DNA of 64,000 nucleotides, taken from assembly GCF_000371965.1 (NCBI RefSeq), contig NZ_AQUO01000001.1, positions 2,302,001 to 2,366,000 of the forward strand, given 5' to 3'. Source of the stretch: Paracoccus sp. N5. Its GTDB lineage: Bacteria; Pseudomonadota; Alphaproteobacteria; Rhodobacterales; Rhodobacteraceae. Below the pieces are notes generated by a model. It was not told the DNA's origin. It was given only the letters and a program-made list of their open reading frames with translations, and did not search any database. The position numbers and the translations under genes are program-made. Of the stretch, positions 15,428 to 23,398 are shown piece after piece; position 1 is the stretch's first letter, and every line of letters starts with the position of its first letter.

Positions 15428-16419
15428 GTGGAACCCTTCCATCTCACCCTCTTTCTCGGCACGCCGATCTGGCTGTGGCTGGTCTTCGTCGGCCTGGTCG
15501 CCTGCTGCTGGCCTTCGACCTCGGCGTGCTCAACCGCGGCGACAAGGAGATCGGCGTCGCCGAAAGCCTGAAGCTGTCGAGCTTCTACATCACGCTGGGC
15601 GTGCTCTTCGGCGGCTTCGTCTGGTATCAGCTGGGCAGCAATGCCGCCGCGGAATACATGACCGCCTTCGTGGTCGAAAAGACCCTGGCCATGGACAATG
15701 TCTTCGTCATCGCGCTGATCTTCGCCACGCTGTCGATCCCGCGCCGCTATCAGCATCGCGTGCTGTTCTGGGGCATCCTGGGCGTGATCGTGCTGCGCGG
15801 CATCATGATCGGCGTCGGCGCCACGCTGGTCGCGCAATACGGCTGGATCCTCTATGTCTTCGCCGGCTTCCTGATCCTGACCGGCATCAAGATGCTGTTC
15901 GTGGGCGACAAGGAGCATGACATGGGCGCGAACCCGGTCCTGCGCTTCCTGCGCCGCCGCATGCCGCTGACCGAAGGGCTGCACGGCCATGCCTTCGTGG
16001 TGCGCCAACCCGACCCCAGGACCGGCCGTCTGCGCCGCTTCGCCACGCCGCTCTTGCTGGCGCTGGTGATGATCGAGATCGCCGACGTGATCTTCGCCGT
16101 CGATTCGGTGCCGGCGGTCTTTGCCATCACCACCGCCCCCTATATCGTCTATACCTCGAACATCTTCGCCATCCTGGGCCTGCGGGCGCTGTTCTTCGCG
16201 CTGGCGGCGATCATCCACCGCTTCGAATATCTCAAGCAGGCGCTGGCGGTGCTGTTGATCTTCATCGGCGCCAAGGTGTTCGTCGCCGACCTGATGGGGC
16301 TGGCGAAATTCCCGCCCGCGGTCTCGCTGGGCATCACCTTCGCCATCCTCGGCGCCGGTGTCGGCTGGTCGCTGTGGCGCACCCGCAGGGCGGGGCCGCA
16401 GGACGTGACGCCGGGCTGA
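15428..16419 (+). pseudogene. TerC-family membrane protein, frameshifted near the N terminus
   Basis: TerC proteins are multi-helix membrane proteins, often linked to manganese or metal-loaded secretion. A GTG at 15428 with GGAG 9 bp upstream starts VEPFHLTLFLGTPIWLWLVFVGLVAC, the normal N terminus. The reading frame must then shift near 15500 to continue with LLAFDLGVLNRGDKEIGVAE and the rest of the protein through 16419. A single missing C after GTCGCCTG would explain it. The remaining frame is intact, with acidic motifs typical of TerC (FDLGVLNR, VEKTLAMDNVFV, VDSVPAVFAI). Either a real inactivation or a base-calling error. Confidence 0.8.
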
Positions 16420-16437
16420 TCCGCATCCCCGGTGAAA

Positions 16438-16464
16438 AGGCCCGGCCCTGCGCCGGGCCTTTTT
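16438..16464 (+). terminator. rho-independent terminator after the TerC-family gene
   Basis: Stem AGGCCCGGC (16438-16446) and GCCGGGCCT (16452-16460) with a 5-nt loop, followed by TTTT; preceding A residues extend the stem. Located 19 bp after the TerC stop. Confidence 0.85.
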
Positions 16465-16550
16465 CATGCGCGGTTTTCCGAAACTCCGTCTTTGCGCAGG
16501 GCGGGAATCCGTGCAGCATTGCCCTGCCACACCATGGACGGAGGCAGCGG

Positions 16551-16940
16551 ATGGACACGGGACTTCTTGTCGCAAGGCTGTTTCTGGGCCTGCCCTTCAT
16601 CGTCTGGGGCTATCAGAAACTCAGGGGCGGCGAGGCCAAGATCGCGCCGCTGATCGCCGCCCTCGGCGTGCCGGATGCCACGGCACTGGCCTATCTGGTC
16701 GGGCTGTGCGAGCTGCTGGGCGGGCTGGCCGTCCTGCTTGGCTATCCGGTGCGGACGGTGGGCGTGCTGCTGGGCCTGTGGTGCCTGCTCACCGGCTATC
16801 TCGAGCATCGCGGCAACCCGACCGAGCTGATGAAGAACGTCACCATGGCCGGCGGCTTCTTCGCGCTGGCTGCGACGGGCGCCGGCGGCCTTGCCCTGTT
16901 CGGCGGCGCGCCGGGCGGGCTCCTGGGCTGGCTGCGCTAG
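16551..16940 (+). CDS. DoxX family membrane protein
   Basis: A 129-residue inner-membrane protein with four hydrophobic helices. It has the DoxX/SURF4-like start ARLFLGLPFIVWGYQKL and internal VGLCELLGGLAVLLGYPVR, where the Glu and Gly residues in the second helix are typical. The ATG at 16551 follows GGAGG by 5 bp. It lies alone between the TerC terminator and ftsW. DoxX proteins are usually redox- or stress-associated, but nothing here shows a specific role. Confidence 0.85.
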   Translation: MDTGLLVARLFLGLPFIVWGYQKLRGGEAKIAPLIAALGVPDATALAYLVGLCELLGGLAVLLGYPVRTVGVLLGLWCLLTGYLEHRGNPTELMKNVTMAGGFFALAATGAGGLALFGGAPGGLLGWLR

Positions 16941-17079
16941 CGCCGGCCCGGCGACCTCGGACAGTGACGTTCACGGCATGTTAACCAATCCGCTGTAGCG
17001 CGCCCGGGCCAATCGCGCTATGATTCGCCCCAGACCCGGAAAACGGGCGACGTAAACGAGGCAGTGACGGCGGTAACCC

Positions 17080-18249
17080 ATGACCGAGATGGTCTTTGGC
17101 ACCACGCCCGTGCGGGCTGGTGATCCGATTCTTCCCCGCTGGTGGCGCACCCTGGACCGGTGGTCCCTGGCCTGCGTGCTGGGGCTTTTCGCGGTGGGGC
17201 TTCTTCTGGGGCTGGCGGCCTCGGTGCCGCTGGCCGAAAAGAACGGCCTGCCGCAATTCTATTACGTGACCCGGCAGGCGGTGTTCGGCACCATGGCGCT
17301 GGCGGCGATGCTGGTGATCTCGACCTTCTCGCCGCGCATGGTGCGCCGCATCGGCGTCCTGGGCTTCCTGGCCGCGCTGGTGGTGCTGATGGCGCTGCCC
17401 TTCGTCGGCACCGATTTCGGCAAGGGCGCGGTGCGCTGGCTGCGCCTGCCCGGCGGCATGTCGGTGCAGCCCTCGGAATTCCTGAAGCCCTGCTTCATCG
17501 CCATCTGCGCCTGGTTCATGGCGGCCAACCAAGAGGTCGGCGGGCCGCCCGGCAAGCTGTTCTCGTTCGGGCTGGCGGTGGTGGTGGTGTTGCTGCTGGC
17601 GCTGCAACCCGACTTCGGCCAGGCCTCGCTGGTGCTGTTTTCCTGGTGCGTGATGTATTTCATCGCCGGCGCGCCGCTTTACCTGCTGGGCAGCGTGATG
17701 GGGCTGGCGGCGCTGGGCGGCTTCTTCGCCTATGGCGCGTCCGAGCATTTCGCCCGCCGCATCAACGGCTTCCTTGCCGCCGAGGTCGATCCGCGCACCC
17801 AGCTCGGCTATGCCTGGAACGCGATCCAGGAGGGCGGCTTCTTCGGCGTCGGCGTCGGCGAGGGCTCGGTCAAATGGTCGCTGCCGGATGCCCATACCGA
17901 TTTCATCATCGCCGTCGCCGCCGAGGAATACGGGCTGATCCTGGTCCTGATCATCATCGCGCTTTACGCCACCATCGTCATCCGCTCGCTGCTACGCTTG
18001 CAGGACGAACGCGACCCGTTCGCGCGCATCGGCGGCACCGGGCTGGCCTGCGCCTTCGGCGTGCAGGCGCTGATCAACATGGGCGTGGCGGTGCGGCTTC
18101 TGCCGGCCAAGGGCATGACGCTGCCCTTCGTCAGCTACGGCGGCTCGTCGGTGATCGCCTCGGGCATCGCCATGGGCATGCTGCTGGCCCTGACCCGCTC
18201 GCGCCCGCAGGGCCGCATCGGCGACGTGCTGGGGCGGGGCCGGGGATGA
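17080..18249 (+). CDS. ftsW: SEDS peptidoglycan polymerase FtsW
   Basis: A septal glycosyltransferase that polymerises lipid II together with a class B penicillin-binding protein. The 389-residue, ten-helix membrane protein shows the SEDS signatures GAVRWLRLPGGMSVQPSEFLKP (split: GAVRWLRLPG then MSVQPSEFLKP), ALQPDFGQ with the catalytic Asp region, DAHTDFIIAVAAEEYG, and FVSYGGSS near the C terminus. It is the first dcw gene in the window; murD, mraY, murF, murE and ftsI are not immediately upstream. Its stop overlaps the murG ATG by 3 bp. A GATTC (CcrM/GcrA-type) site lies at 17022-17026 in its leader. Confidence 0.95.
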   Translation: MTEMVFGTTPVRAGDPILPRWWRTLDRWSLACVLGLFAVGLLLGLAASVPLAEKNGLPQFYYVTRQAVFGTMALAAMLVISTFSPRMVRRIGVLGFLAALVVLMALPFVGTDFGKGAVRWLRLPGGMSVQPSEFLKPCFIAICAWFMAANQEVGGPPGKLFSFGLAVVVVLLLALQPDFGQASLVLFSWCVMYFIAGAPLYLLGSVMGLAALGGFFAYGASEHFARRINGFLAAEVDPRTQLGYAWNAIQEGGFFGVGVGEGSVKWSLPDAHTDFIIAVAAEEYGLILVLIIIALYATIVIRSLLRLQDERDPFARIGGTGLACAFGVQALINMGVAVRLLPAKGMTLPFVSYGGSSVIASGIAMGMLLALTRSRPQGRIGDVLGRGRG

Positions 18250-19337
18250 GCGCGGCTCCGCTTTGCCTGATCGCCGCCGGCGGGACCGGCGGCCATATGT
18301 TTCCGGCGCAATCGCTGGCCGAGGTGCTGCTGGCGCGCGGCTGGCGGGTGACGCTGTCCACCGACGAGCGCGGCGCCCGCTATGCCGGCGCCTTCCCGGC
18401 CGCGGTGGCGCGCGAGGTCGTCAGCTCCGCCACCACCGCGCGGGGCGGGGCGCTGGCCAGGCTCGCCGTGCCCTTCCGCATCGGCGCGGGCGTGCTGACC
18501 GCGATGCGCCGCTTTCGCGCCGACCGCCCGGCGGTGGTGGTGGGCTTCGGCGGCTATCCGACCATACCCGCCATGGCGGCGGCGCTGGCGCTGGGCATCC
18601 CGCGCATGATCCACGAACAGAACGGCGTCATGGGCCGGGTCAACATGGCCTTCGCCCGCCGGGTAAGCCGCGTCGCCTGCGGCACCTGGCCCACGCGCCT
18701 GCCCGAGGGGGTCGAGGGCATCCACACCGGCAACCCGGTGCGCCAGGCCGTGCTGGACCAGGCCGCGGCAGCCTATGTCCCGCCGGGCGAGACCGGCCCG
18801 CTGCATTTGCTGGTCATCGGCGGCAGCCAGGGCGCCCGCGTGCTGTCGGAGGTGGTGCCCGAAGCCGTGGCCAGCCTGCCCGAGGACATGCGCCCCCGCC
18901 TGGCCGTCAGCCACCAGGCGCGGGCCGAGGACGCCGAGCGCGTCACCGCCGCCTATCGGGCGGCCGGCATCGCCGCCACCGTGCGGCCCTTCTTCGACGA
19001 CGTGCCGGCGCGGCTGGCGCAGGCGCAGCTGGTGGTCAGCCGGGCCGGGGCCTCGTCCATCGCCGACATCACCGTGATCGGCCGCCCGGCCGTGCTGATC
19101 CCCTATGCCGCCGCCACCGCCGACCACCAGACCGCCAACGCCCGTGCCCTTGCGGAATCCGGCGCGGCGGTGCTTCTGCCCGAATCCGTGCTTGACGCCG
19201 CAAGCCTCGCGCGCGACATGCGGGACATCCTTTCCGACAGCGCCCGCGCCACCCGAATGGCAGCTGCCGCGCTCGAGCTCGCCCGCCCCGATGCGGCGCA
19301 GCGCCTTGCAGATCTAGTAACGGACCTATCCCGATGA
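18246..19337 (+). CDS. murG: UDP-N-acetylglucosamine--N-acetylmuramyl-(pentapeptide) pyrophosphoryl-undecaprenol N-acetylglucosamine transferase
   Basis: Converts lipid I to lipid II at the cytoplasmic face of the membrane. The 363-residue GT-B enzyme has the N-terminal glycine-rich loop IAAGGTGGHMFPA (residues 9-21), VVVGFGGYPTIPA, IHEQNGVMGRVN, and the C-terminal donor-binding loop VIGGSQGARVLSE followed by SRAGASSIADITVIGRPAVLIPY. The ATG lies in the ftsW stop (ATGA overlap), and its own stop overlaps murC, so it is translationally coupled on both sides. Confidence 0.95.
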   Translation: MSAAPLCLIAAGGTGGHMFPAQSLAEVLLARGWRVTLSTDERGARYAGAFPAAVAREVVSSATTARGGALARLAVPFRIGAGVLTAMRRFRADRPAVVVGFGGYPTIPAMAAALALGIPRMIHEQNGVMGRVNMAFARRVSRVACGTWPTRLPEGVEGIHTGNPVRQAVLDQAAAAYVPPGETGPLHLLVIGGSQGARVLSEVVPEAVASLPEDMRPRLAVSHQARAEDAERVTAAYRAAGIAATVRPFFDDVPARLAQAQLVVSRAGASSIADITVIGRPAVLIPYAAATADHQTANARALAESGAAVLLPESVLDAASLARDMRDILSDSARATRMAAAALELARPDAAQRLADLVTDLSR

Positions 19338-20746
19338 ACGCAGCGACCAAACTTCCGGGCGAACTGGGCCCCATCCACTTCATCGGCATCGGCGGCATCG
19401 GCATGTCGGGCATCGCCGAGGTGCTGATGACGCTGGGCTATGCCGTGCAGGGTTCGGACGCGAAACGCTCGAAGATCACCGACCGGCTCGAAAAGCTCGG
19501 CGCCACCGTCTTCGAGGGCCAGCGCGCGGAAAACATCGGCGAGGCCGGCGTGGTCGTGATCTCGACCGCGATCAAGAAGGGCAACCCCGAGCTCGAGGAA
19601 GCCCGCCGCCGCGGCCTGCCCATCGTGCGCCGGGCCGAGATGCTGGCGGAACTCATGCGCCTGCGCTCGAATGTCGCCGTGGCCGGCACGCATGGCAAGA
19701 CCACCACCACCACCATGGTCGCGACGCTGCTGGACGCCGGCGGCTTCGACCCGACCGTCATCAACGGCGGCGTCATCCACGCCTATGGCTCCAACGCCCG
19801 CGCCGGCGCCGGCGAATGGATGGTCGTCGAGGCCGACGAATCCGACGGCAGCTTCAACCGCCTGCCCGCGACCATCGCCATCGTGACCAATATCGACCCC
19901 GAGCATATGGAGCACTGGGGCAGCTTCGACGCGCTGCGCAAGGGCTTCCAGGATTTCGTCTCGAACATCCCCTTCTACGGCCTCGCCGTCTGCTGCACCG
20001 ACCACCCCGAGGTGCAGGCGCTGGTCGGCCGCACCACCGACCGCCGCGTGGTCACCTTCGGCTTCAACGCCCAGGCCGACATCCGCGCGACGAACTTGCG
20101 CTATGAAAACGGCATCGCGCATTTCGACATCGCGCTGCAAGGCGAGGAGGACGCCCCGGTCATCGCGGATTGCACCCTGCCGATGCCGGGCGACCACAAC
20201 GTCTCGAACGCGCTGGCAGCCGTCGCGGTCGCCCGCCATCTCGGCATGAAGCGCGCCCAGATCCGCGAGGCGCTGGCCAAGTTCGGCGGCGTCGGCCGCC
20301 GCTTCACCCGCGTGGGCGAGGTGAACGGCGTCACCATCATCGACGACTACGGCCACCACCCGGTCGAGATCGCCGCCGTGCTGAAAGCCGCCCGCCAGGC
20401 CACCAAGGGCCGGGTCATCGCCGTGCACCAGCCGCATCGCTACACCCGGCTCTCGAGCCTGTTCGACGATTTCTGCACCTGCTTCAACGAGGCCGACGTG
20501 GTCGCCATCGCCGAGGTCTATTCCGCCGGCGAGGAACCCATTCCCGGCGCCTCGCGCGACGACCTGGTCGCCGGGCTCATCGCCCACGGCCACCGCCATG
20601 CCCGCGCCGTGATGGACGAGGGCGACCTGGAGCGGCTGGTCCGCGAACAGGCCCGCCCCGGCGACATGGTGGTCTGCCTCGGCGCCGGCACCATCTCGAC
20701 CTGGGCCAACAACCTGCCCGAGCGGCTGCTGGGGCAGGCCGCATGA
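19334..20746 (+). CDS. murC: UDP-N-acetylmuramate--L-alanine ligase
   Basis: Adds L-alanine to UDP-MurNAc using ATP. The 470-residue Mur ligase contains the N-terminal Rossmann motif FIGIGGIGMSGIAEVL, the ATP-binding loop VAGTHGKTTTTTMVAT (about residues 114-129), the central-domain segments NIDPEHMEHWGS and GRRFTRVGEVNGV, and the C-terminal domain with HQPHRYTR. It overlaps murG by 4 bp and is followed with a 4-bp overlap by the DUF2484 gene. Confidence 0.96.
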   Translation: MNAATKLPGELGPIHFIGIGGIGMSGIAEVLMTLGYAVQGSDAKRSKITDRLEKLGATVFEGQRAENIGEAGVVVISTAIKKGNPELEEARRRGLPIVRRAEMLAELMRLRSNVAVAGTHGKTTTTTMVATLLDAGGFDPTVINGGVIHAYGSNARAGAGEWMVVEADESDGSFNRLPATIAIVTNIDPEHMEHWGSFDALRKGFQDFVSNIPFYGLAVCCTDHPEVQALVGRTTDRRVVTFGFNAQADIRATNLRYENGIAHFDIALQGEEDAPVIADCTLPMPGDHNVSNALAAVAVARHLGMKRAQIREALAKFGGVGRRFTRVGEVNGVTIIDDYGHHPVEIAAVLKAARQATKGRVIAVHQPHRYTRLSSLFDDFCTCFNEADVVAIAEVYSAGEEPIPGASRDDLVAGLIAHGHRHARAVMDEGDLERLVREQARPGDMVVCLGAGTISTWANNLPERLLGQAA

Positions 20747-21015
20747 TGCTGCTGGCCGGCCACCCGTTCGTCGCGGCGTCCTGCGCGGTCCTGTGGGGCG
20801 TGCTGGCCTGCCTGCTGCCCTTCGTGCGGCTGCGCTGGCGCCATGCCGCGCTGTGGACGCTGGTGCTGTGCGGCGTGCCGGTGCTGGGCTGGCTGACCTA
20901 TCTCTGCGGCCCGGGCTTCGGCGTGCTGTTCCTGTCGCTGGGCCTGTCGCTGCTGGTCTGGCCCCCGTTCGAGACCCGCCGCCGCCGCGCGCTGGCGCAA
21001 CGCGGACTGCGCTAA
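20743..21015 (+). CDS. DUF2484 family membrane protein
   Basis: A 90-residue protein with three hydrophobic helices (residues about 5-27, 33-50, 52-73) and a basic tail RRRRALAQRGLR. A small DUF2484 protein in exactly this place, between murC and murB, is characteristic of Rhodobacterales. The ATG overlaps the murC stop (ATGATG), so it is coupled to the division cluster. Function unknown; an envelope role is inferred from position only. Confidence 0.8.
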   Translation: MMLLAGHPFVAASCAVLWGVLACLLPFVRLRWRHAALWTLVLCGVPVLGWLTYLCGPGFGVLFLSLGLSLLVWPPFETRRRRALAQRGLR

Positions 21016-21029
21016 GCCGCGACGGCGCG

Positions 21030-21383
21030 CTACAGCGGCCTCACCTCATACACCAGCCCGTTCGCGCCGGCGTCGCGGCTTTTGCGCACCGACAGCAGCA
21101 TGCGTTCGGTGGTGCCGTTGCTGATGCTGACATCGCCGGTGCAGCTGATCGCGTCCTTGCCGTGGCTTTGCGGCAGGACATTGCTGATCTCGACGATCCG
21201 GAAACTGCCGCCAAAGACGTTCTGCAGCGATTCCCCGCGCACCATGGCGACCACCTTCTCGCAGTCATAGGCGGCAATGTCGGTCTCGACCTTCAGGCCG
21301 CGCAGGACTCCGTCCAGGAACTGCCGGCCGGAATCGGTGACGAAAAGCCACAGCAACAGCGCCGCAAGAATGAATTTCCCCAC
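21030..21383 (-). CDS. small exported or membrane-anchored hypothetical protein
   Basis: A 117-residue protein, starting with GTG (VGKFILAALLLWLFVTDSG) after a GAGG ribosome site. It has one N-terminal hydrophobic segment that could be a signal anchor, then a soluble domain with two Cys (YDCEKVV and ISCTGDV) that might form a disulfide in the periplasm. It ends close to and facing the DUF2484 stop. Antisense to the dcw direction. No family recognised. Confidence 0.6.
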   Translation of the reverse strand: MGKFILAALLLWLFVTDSGRQFLDGVLRGLKVETDIAAYDCEKVVAMVRGESLQNVFGGSFRIVEISNVLPQSHGKDAISCTGDVSISNGTTERMLLSVRKSRDAGANGLVYEVRPL

Positions 21384-21560
21384 CCGTCCACCTCTTGATC
21401 CACAATGAACATGCCAGCGCAGCCTTGCGGCCGAAGGATCGCCGGAGCAAGCCAATCATCGGCGCAATTTTGGCGATCACGGGACGGGGAGGGCCCGGTT
21501 TGACGCCGGGCGCGGGTCTGGCTAAGCCTCGGGGCCTGAAGAACCCATATCAGGTGCGCC

Positions 21561-21926
21561 ATGCTCGTCGTCTGGGCCATCGTTACTGCCGTGCTGGCGC
21601 TGACCGCCACCATCGGCCCCCTGCGCGCCGCCGCCCGCAGCTGGGTGCCGCTTGCGGCGCAGCTTGCGCTGGTGCTGGCCACGGCCCGCGCCTGCTACCT
21701 GATCGGCGAAAGCAAGACCGGCGGCATTCTCCCCGGCATCATCGGCAGGCTGCTGTGCATCCTGATGCTGTTCGCTGCCGGAGCGCTGGTGGCCGGCGCG
21801 GCTGCACGCTGGCTCTGGGACCTGCTGCACCCCGGCCCGGCCAAGGCGCCCCCCGCCGGGCATTGGGATGTCTGGCTGCTGGGGGCCGTCTCGGTGCTGG
21901 TGGTGGTGCTCAGCGCGATTGGGTGA
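21561..21926 (+). CDS. hypothetical membrane protein
   Basis: A 121-residue hydrophobic protein with about four predicted helices (residues 3-20, 28-46, 58-84, 104-120). The start at 21561 lacks a strong ribosome site. Codon use at the third position is G/C-rich as in neighbouring genes. It is convergent with the OmpA-family gene. No domain identified; a real but uncharacterised gene is likely rather than certain. Confidence 0.55.
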   Translation: MLVVWAIVTAVLALTATIGPLRAAARSWVPLAAQLALVLATARACYLIGESKTGGILPGIIGRLLCILMLFAAGALVAGAAARWLWDLLHPGPAKAPPAGHWDVWLLGAVSVLVVVLSAIG

Positions 21927-21950
21927 CGGCGCGCCCGCGCCATCCCCGCA

Positions 21951-23096
21951 TCAGCCGTTCGGCACAAAGATCTCGACCCGGCGGTTCAGCTGCCGGCCGG
22001 CGGGATTGTCCTTGCCGTCGATCTCGTTCGGCGCGACCGGCTGGCCCTCGCCCAGCCCCTGCGCCGTCATGGCACTGCTGACGCCGCGCTGTCCAAGCGC
22101 CTGCTCGATGGTCTGCGCGCGCCGTTCCGACAGCGCCTGATTATAGTCGTCGCTGCCCTTGGCATCGGTATGACCGCGAATGTCCAGCCGCTTCGGTGCA
22201 ATCTTCGCAAAGGCCGCCGACAGCGCGTCCACGGTGGCTGCGGCATCGGCGCGCAGGTCGGACTTGTCGAAATCGAACAGGATGCGATCGTCCAGCGTCA
22301 CGACATAGCCGCAGGCCGCCGGCGGAATCCGCAGCGTGTTCAGCAGCGGGAACCGCCCGGCGGGCGGGACCGGCGCCAAGGGCTCTATCGCCACCTCATT
22401 TCCGCCGACCAGCCCGCGACCATTGCCTTCGTTGATGACCATGGGCGGTCCGCTCCAGGTGCCGCCGCCGTCGCCGTCGTTGACGACCTGTCCCAGCGGT
22501 CCGCCCCAGCTGCCGCTGCCACCGGCCTCGATCACGATCTGGCCCAGCTGGTCCGAGGACCAGGTGCCGCCGCCCATGCCGTCCAGCGTGATCTGGCCGA
22601 TCGGCCCGCTGTAGCTGCCCGAGCCATCCGCCTCGACCGTGATCTGCACCGCCGGCGCCCCGTCCGAGGCGTCCCGGCTGATCGCGCCGGATCCGTCCTG
22701 TTCGACCACGACAGTGACGCCGCCGATCGTTGCCGTCCCGGCGCCGTCCGGGCCGACGACATAGCGGCCCTGATCGCCCAGATCGGCGGCGATCCCGCCT
22801 TCGTCCCGCACCACCATGCCCCCGCCAGTGGTAAAGGCGCCCGAGGCATCGCAATGCGCCGGCGCGACCCGCACGCCGTCGATCTGCGGCATCTCGCTGG
22901 CCAGCGCCGCCTCGAACTGCCGCTGCACCGGCTCGACGCCCAGCAGCTCGGGAATCACGATCATCGGGATCGGCGGGATCGTCACCGCCTCATCGGCCAT
23001 GACCGCGCCGGCCGAGGCCGCAAGGCCCGACAGCAGCGCAAGGCTCAAGACCGCGCCACGGCGGCGCTGCGGGGTGGGGCGGGGAAAACGCATCAT
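21951..23096 (-). CDS. OmpA/MotB-domain lipid- or peptidoglycan-associated protein with Gly-rich repeats
   Basis: A 381-residue exported protein with a signal peptide (basic start, then AVLSLALLSGLAASAGAVMA) and a C-terminal OmpA-like peptidoglycan-binding domain (about residues 265-380; ILFDFDKSDLRADAAATVDAL, LDIRGHTDAKGSDDYNQALSERRA, NRRVEIFVPNG). Between them lies an unusual Gly/Asp-rich region (about 110-235) with recurring blocks such as DGSGSYSGPIGQITLDG, GGGTWSS, AGGSGSWGGPLGQVV and GGGTWSG, suggesting a beta-solenoid or strand repeat of about 20 residues. ATG at 23096 has AAGGACG upstream. It is divergent from murB and sits inside the dcw cluster. Confidence 0.85.
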   Translation of the reverse strand: MMRFPRPTPQRRRGAVLSLALLSGLAASAGAVMADEAVTIPPIPMIVIPELLGVEPVQRQFEAALASEMPQIDGVRVAPAHCDASGAFTTGGGMVVRDEGGIAADLGDQGRYVVGPDGAGTATIGGVTVVVEQDGSGAISRDASDGAPAVQITVEADGSGSYSGPIGQITLDGMGGGTWSSDQLGQIVIEAGGSGSWGGPLGQVVNDGDGGGTWSGPPMVINEGNGRGLVGGNEVAIEPLAPVPPAGRFPLLNTLRIPPAACGYVVTLDDRILFDFDKSDLRADAAATVDALSAAFAKIAPKRLDIRGHTDAKGSDDYNQALSERRAQTIEQALGQRGVSSAMTAQGLGEGQPVAPNEIDGKDNPAGRQLNRRVEIFVPNG

Positions 23097-23398
23097 GCAA
23101 AATCGTCCTTGCTGGGTCCTGCCGGCGAAATGCGCCGGCCCGGCCGCAGCAAAACCCAGAGCAGCGGAAATGGAAAGCGGCCTCGGCAAGCCTTGGCCAA
23201 AGCGCGCCGGCCCGGCACCCTTCCTGCACCCCTGACGGTGCACGGCCTGTGTACGCCCGGTGTACGCCCCGTGTACGCCGGTCACAGCCAAAACCTCAGC
23301 ATTTGCTGGCAAATCCACGCATGCGCCCCTCACGGCATCACCACGCGCAACGCGCGCCCGATTGACGCCCCGCGCAACGGTGATTAACCAGCCTGCCC
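23097..23398 (+). promoter_or_regulatory. intergenic region with four-unit 11-bp array upstream of murB
   Basis: No gene is seen in these 302 bp. At 23238-23281 four 11-bp units stand in tandem (GTGCACGGCCT, GTGTACGCCCG, GTGTACGCCCC, GTGTACGCCGG), followed at once by TCACAGCCAAAACC and a CAGC-ATTT-GCTG motif. The array points toward murB, 118 bp from its ATG. The same layout recurs at 41660-41703 and 58781-58824. An 11-bp period would place the units on the same face of the helix. Confidence 0.75.

Noticed and set aside
23238..23281. The 11-bp arrays as CRISPR or iteron origin
   Set aside because: Units are too short and there are no spacers for CRISPR. There is no rep gene or AT-rich stretch nearby for an origin, and three copies lie before housekeeping genes.
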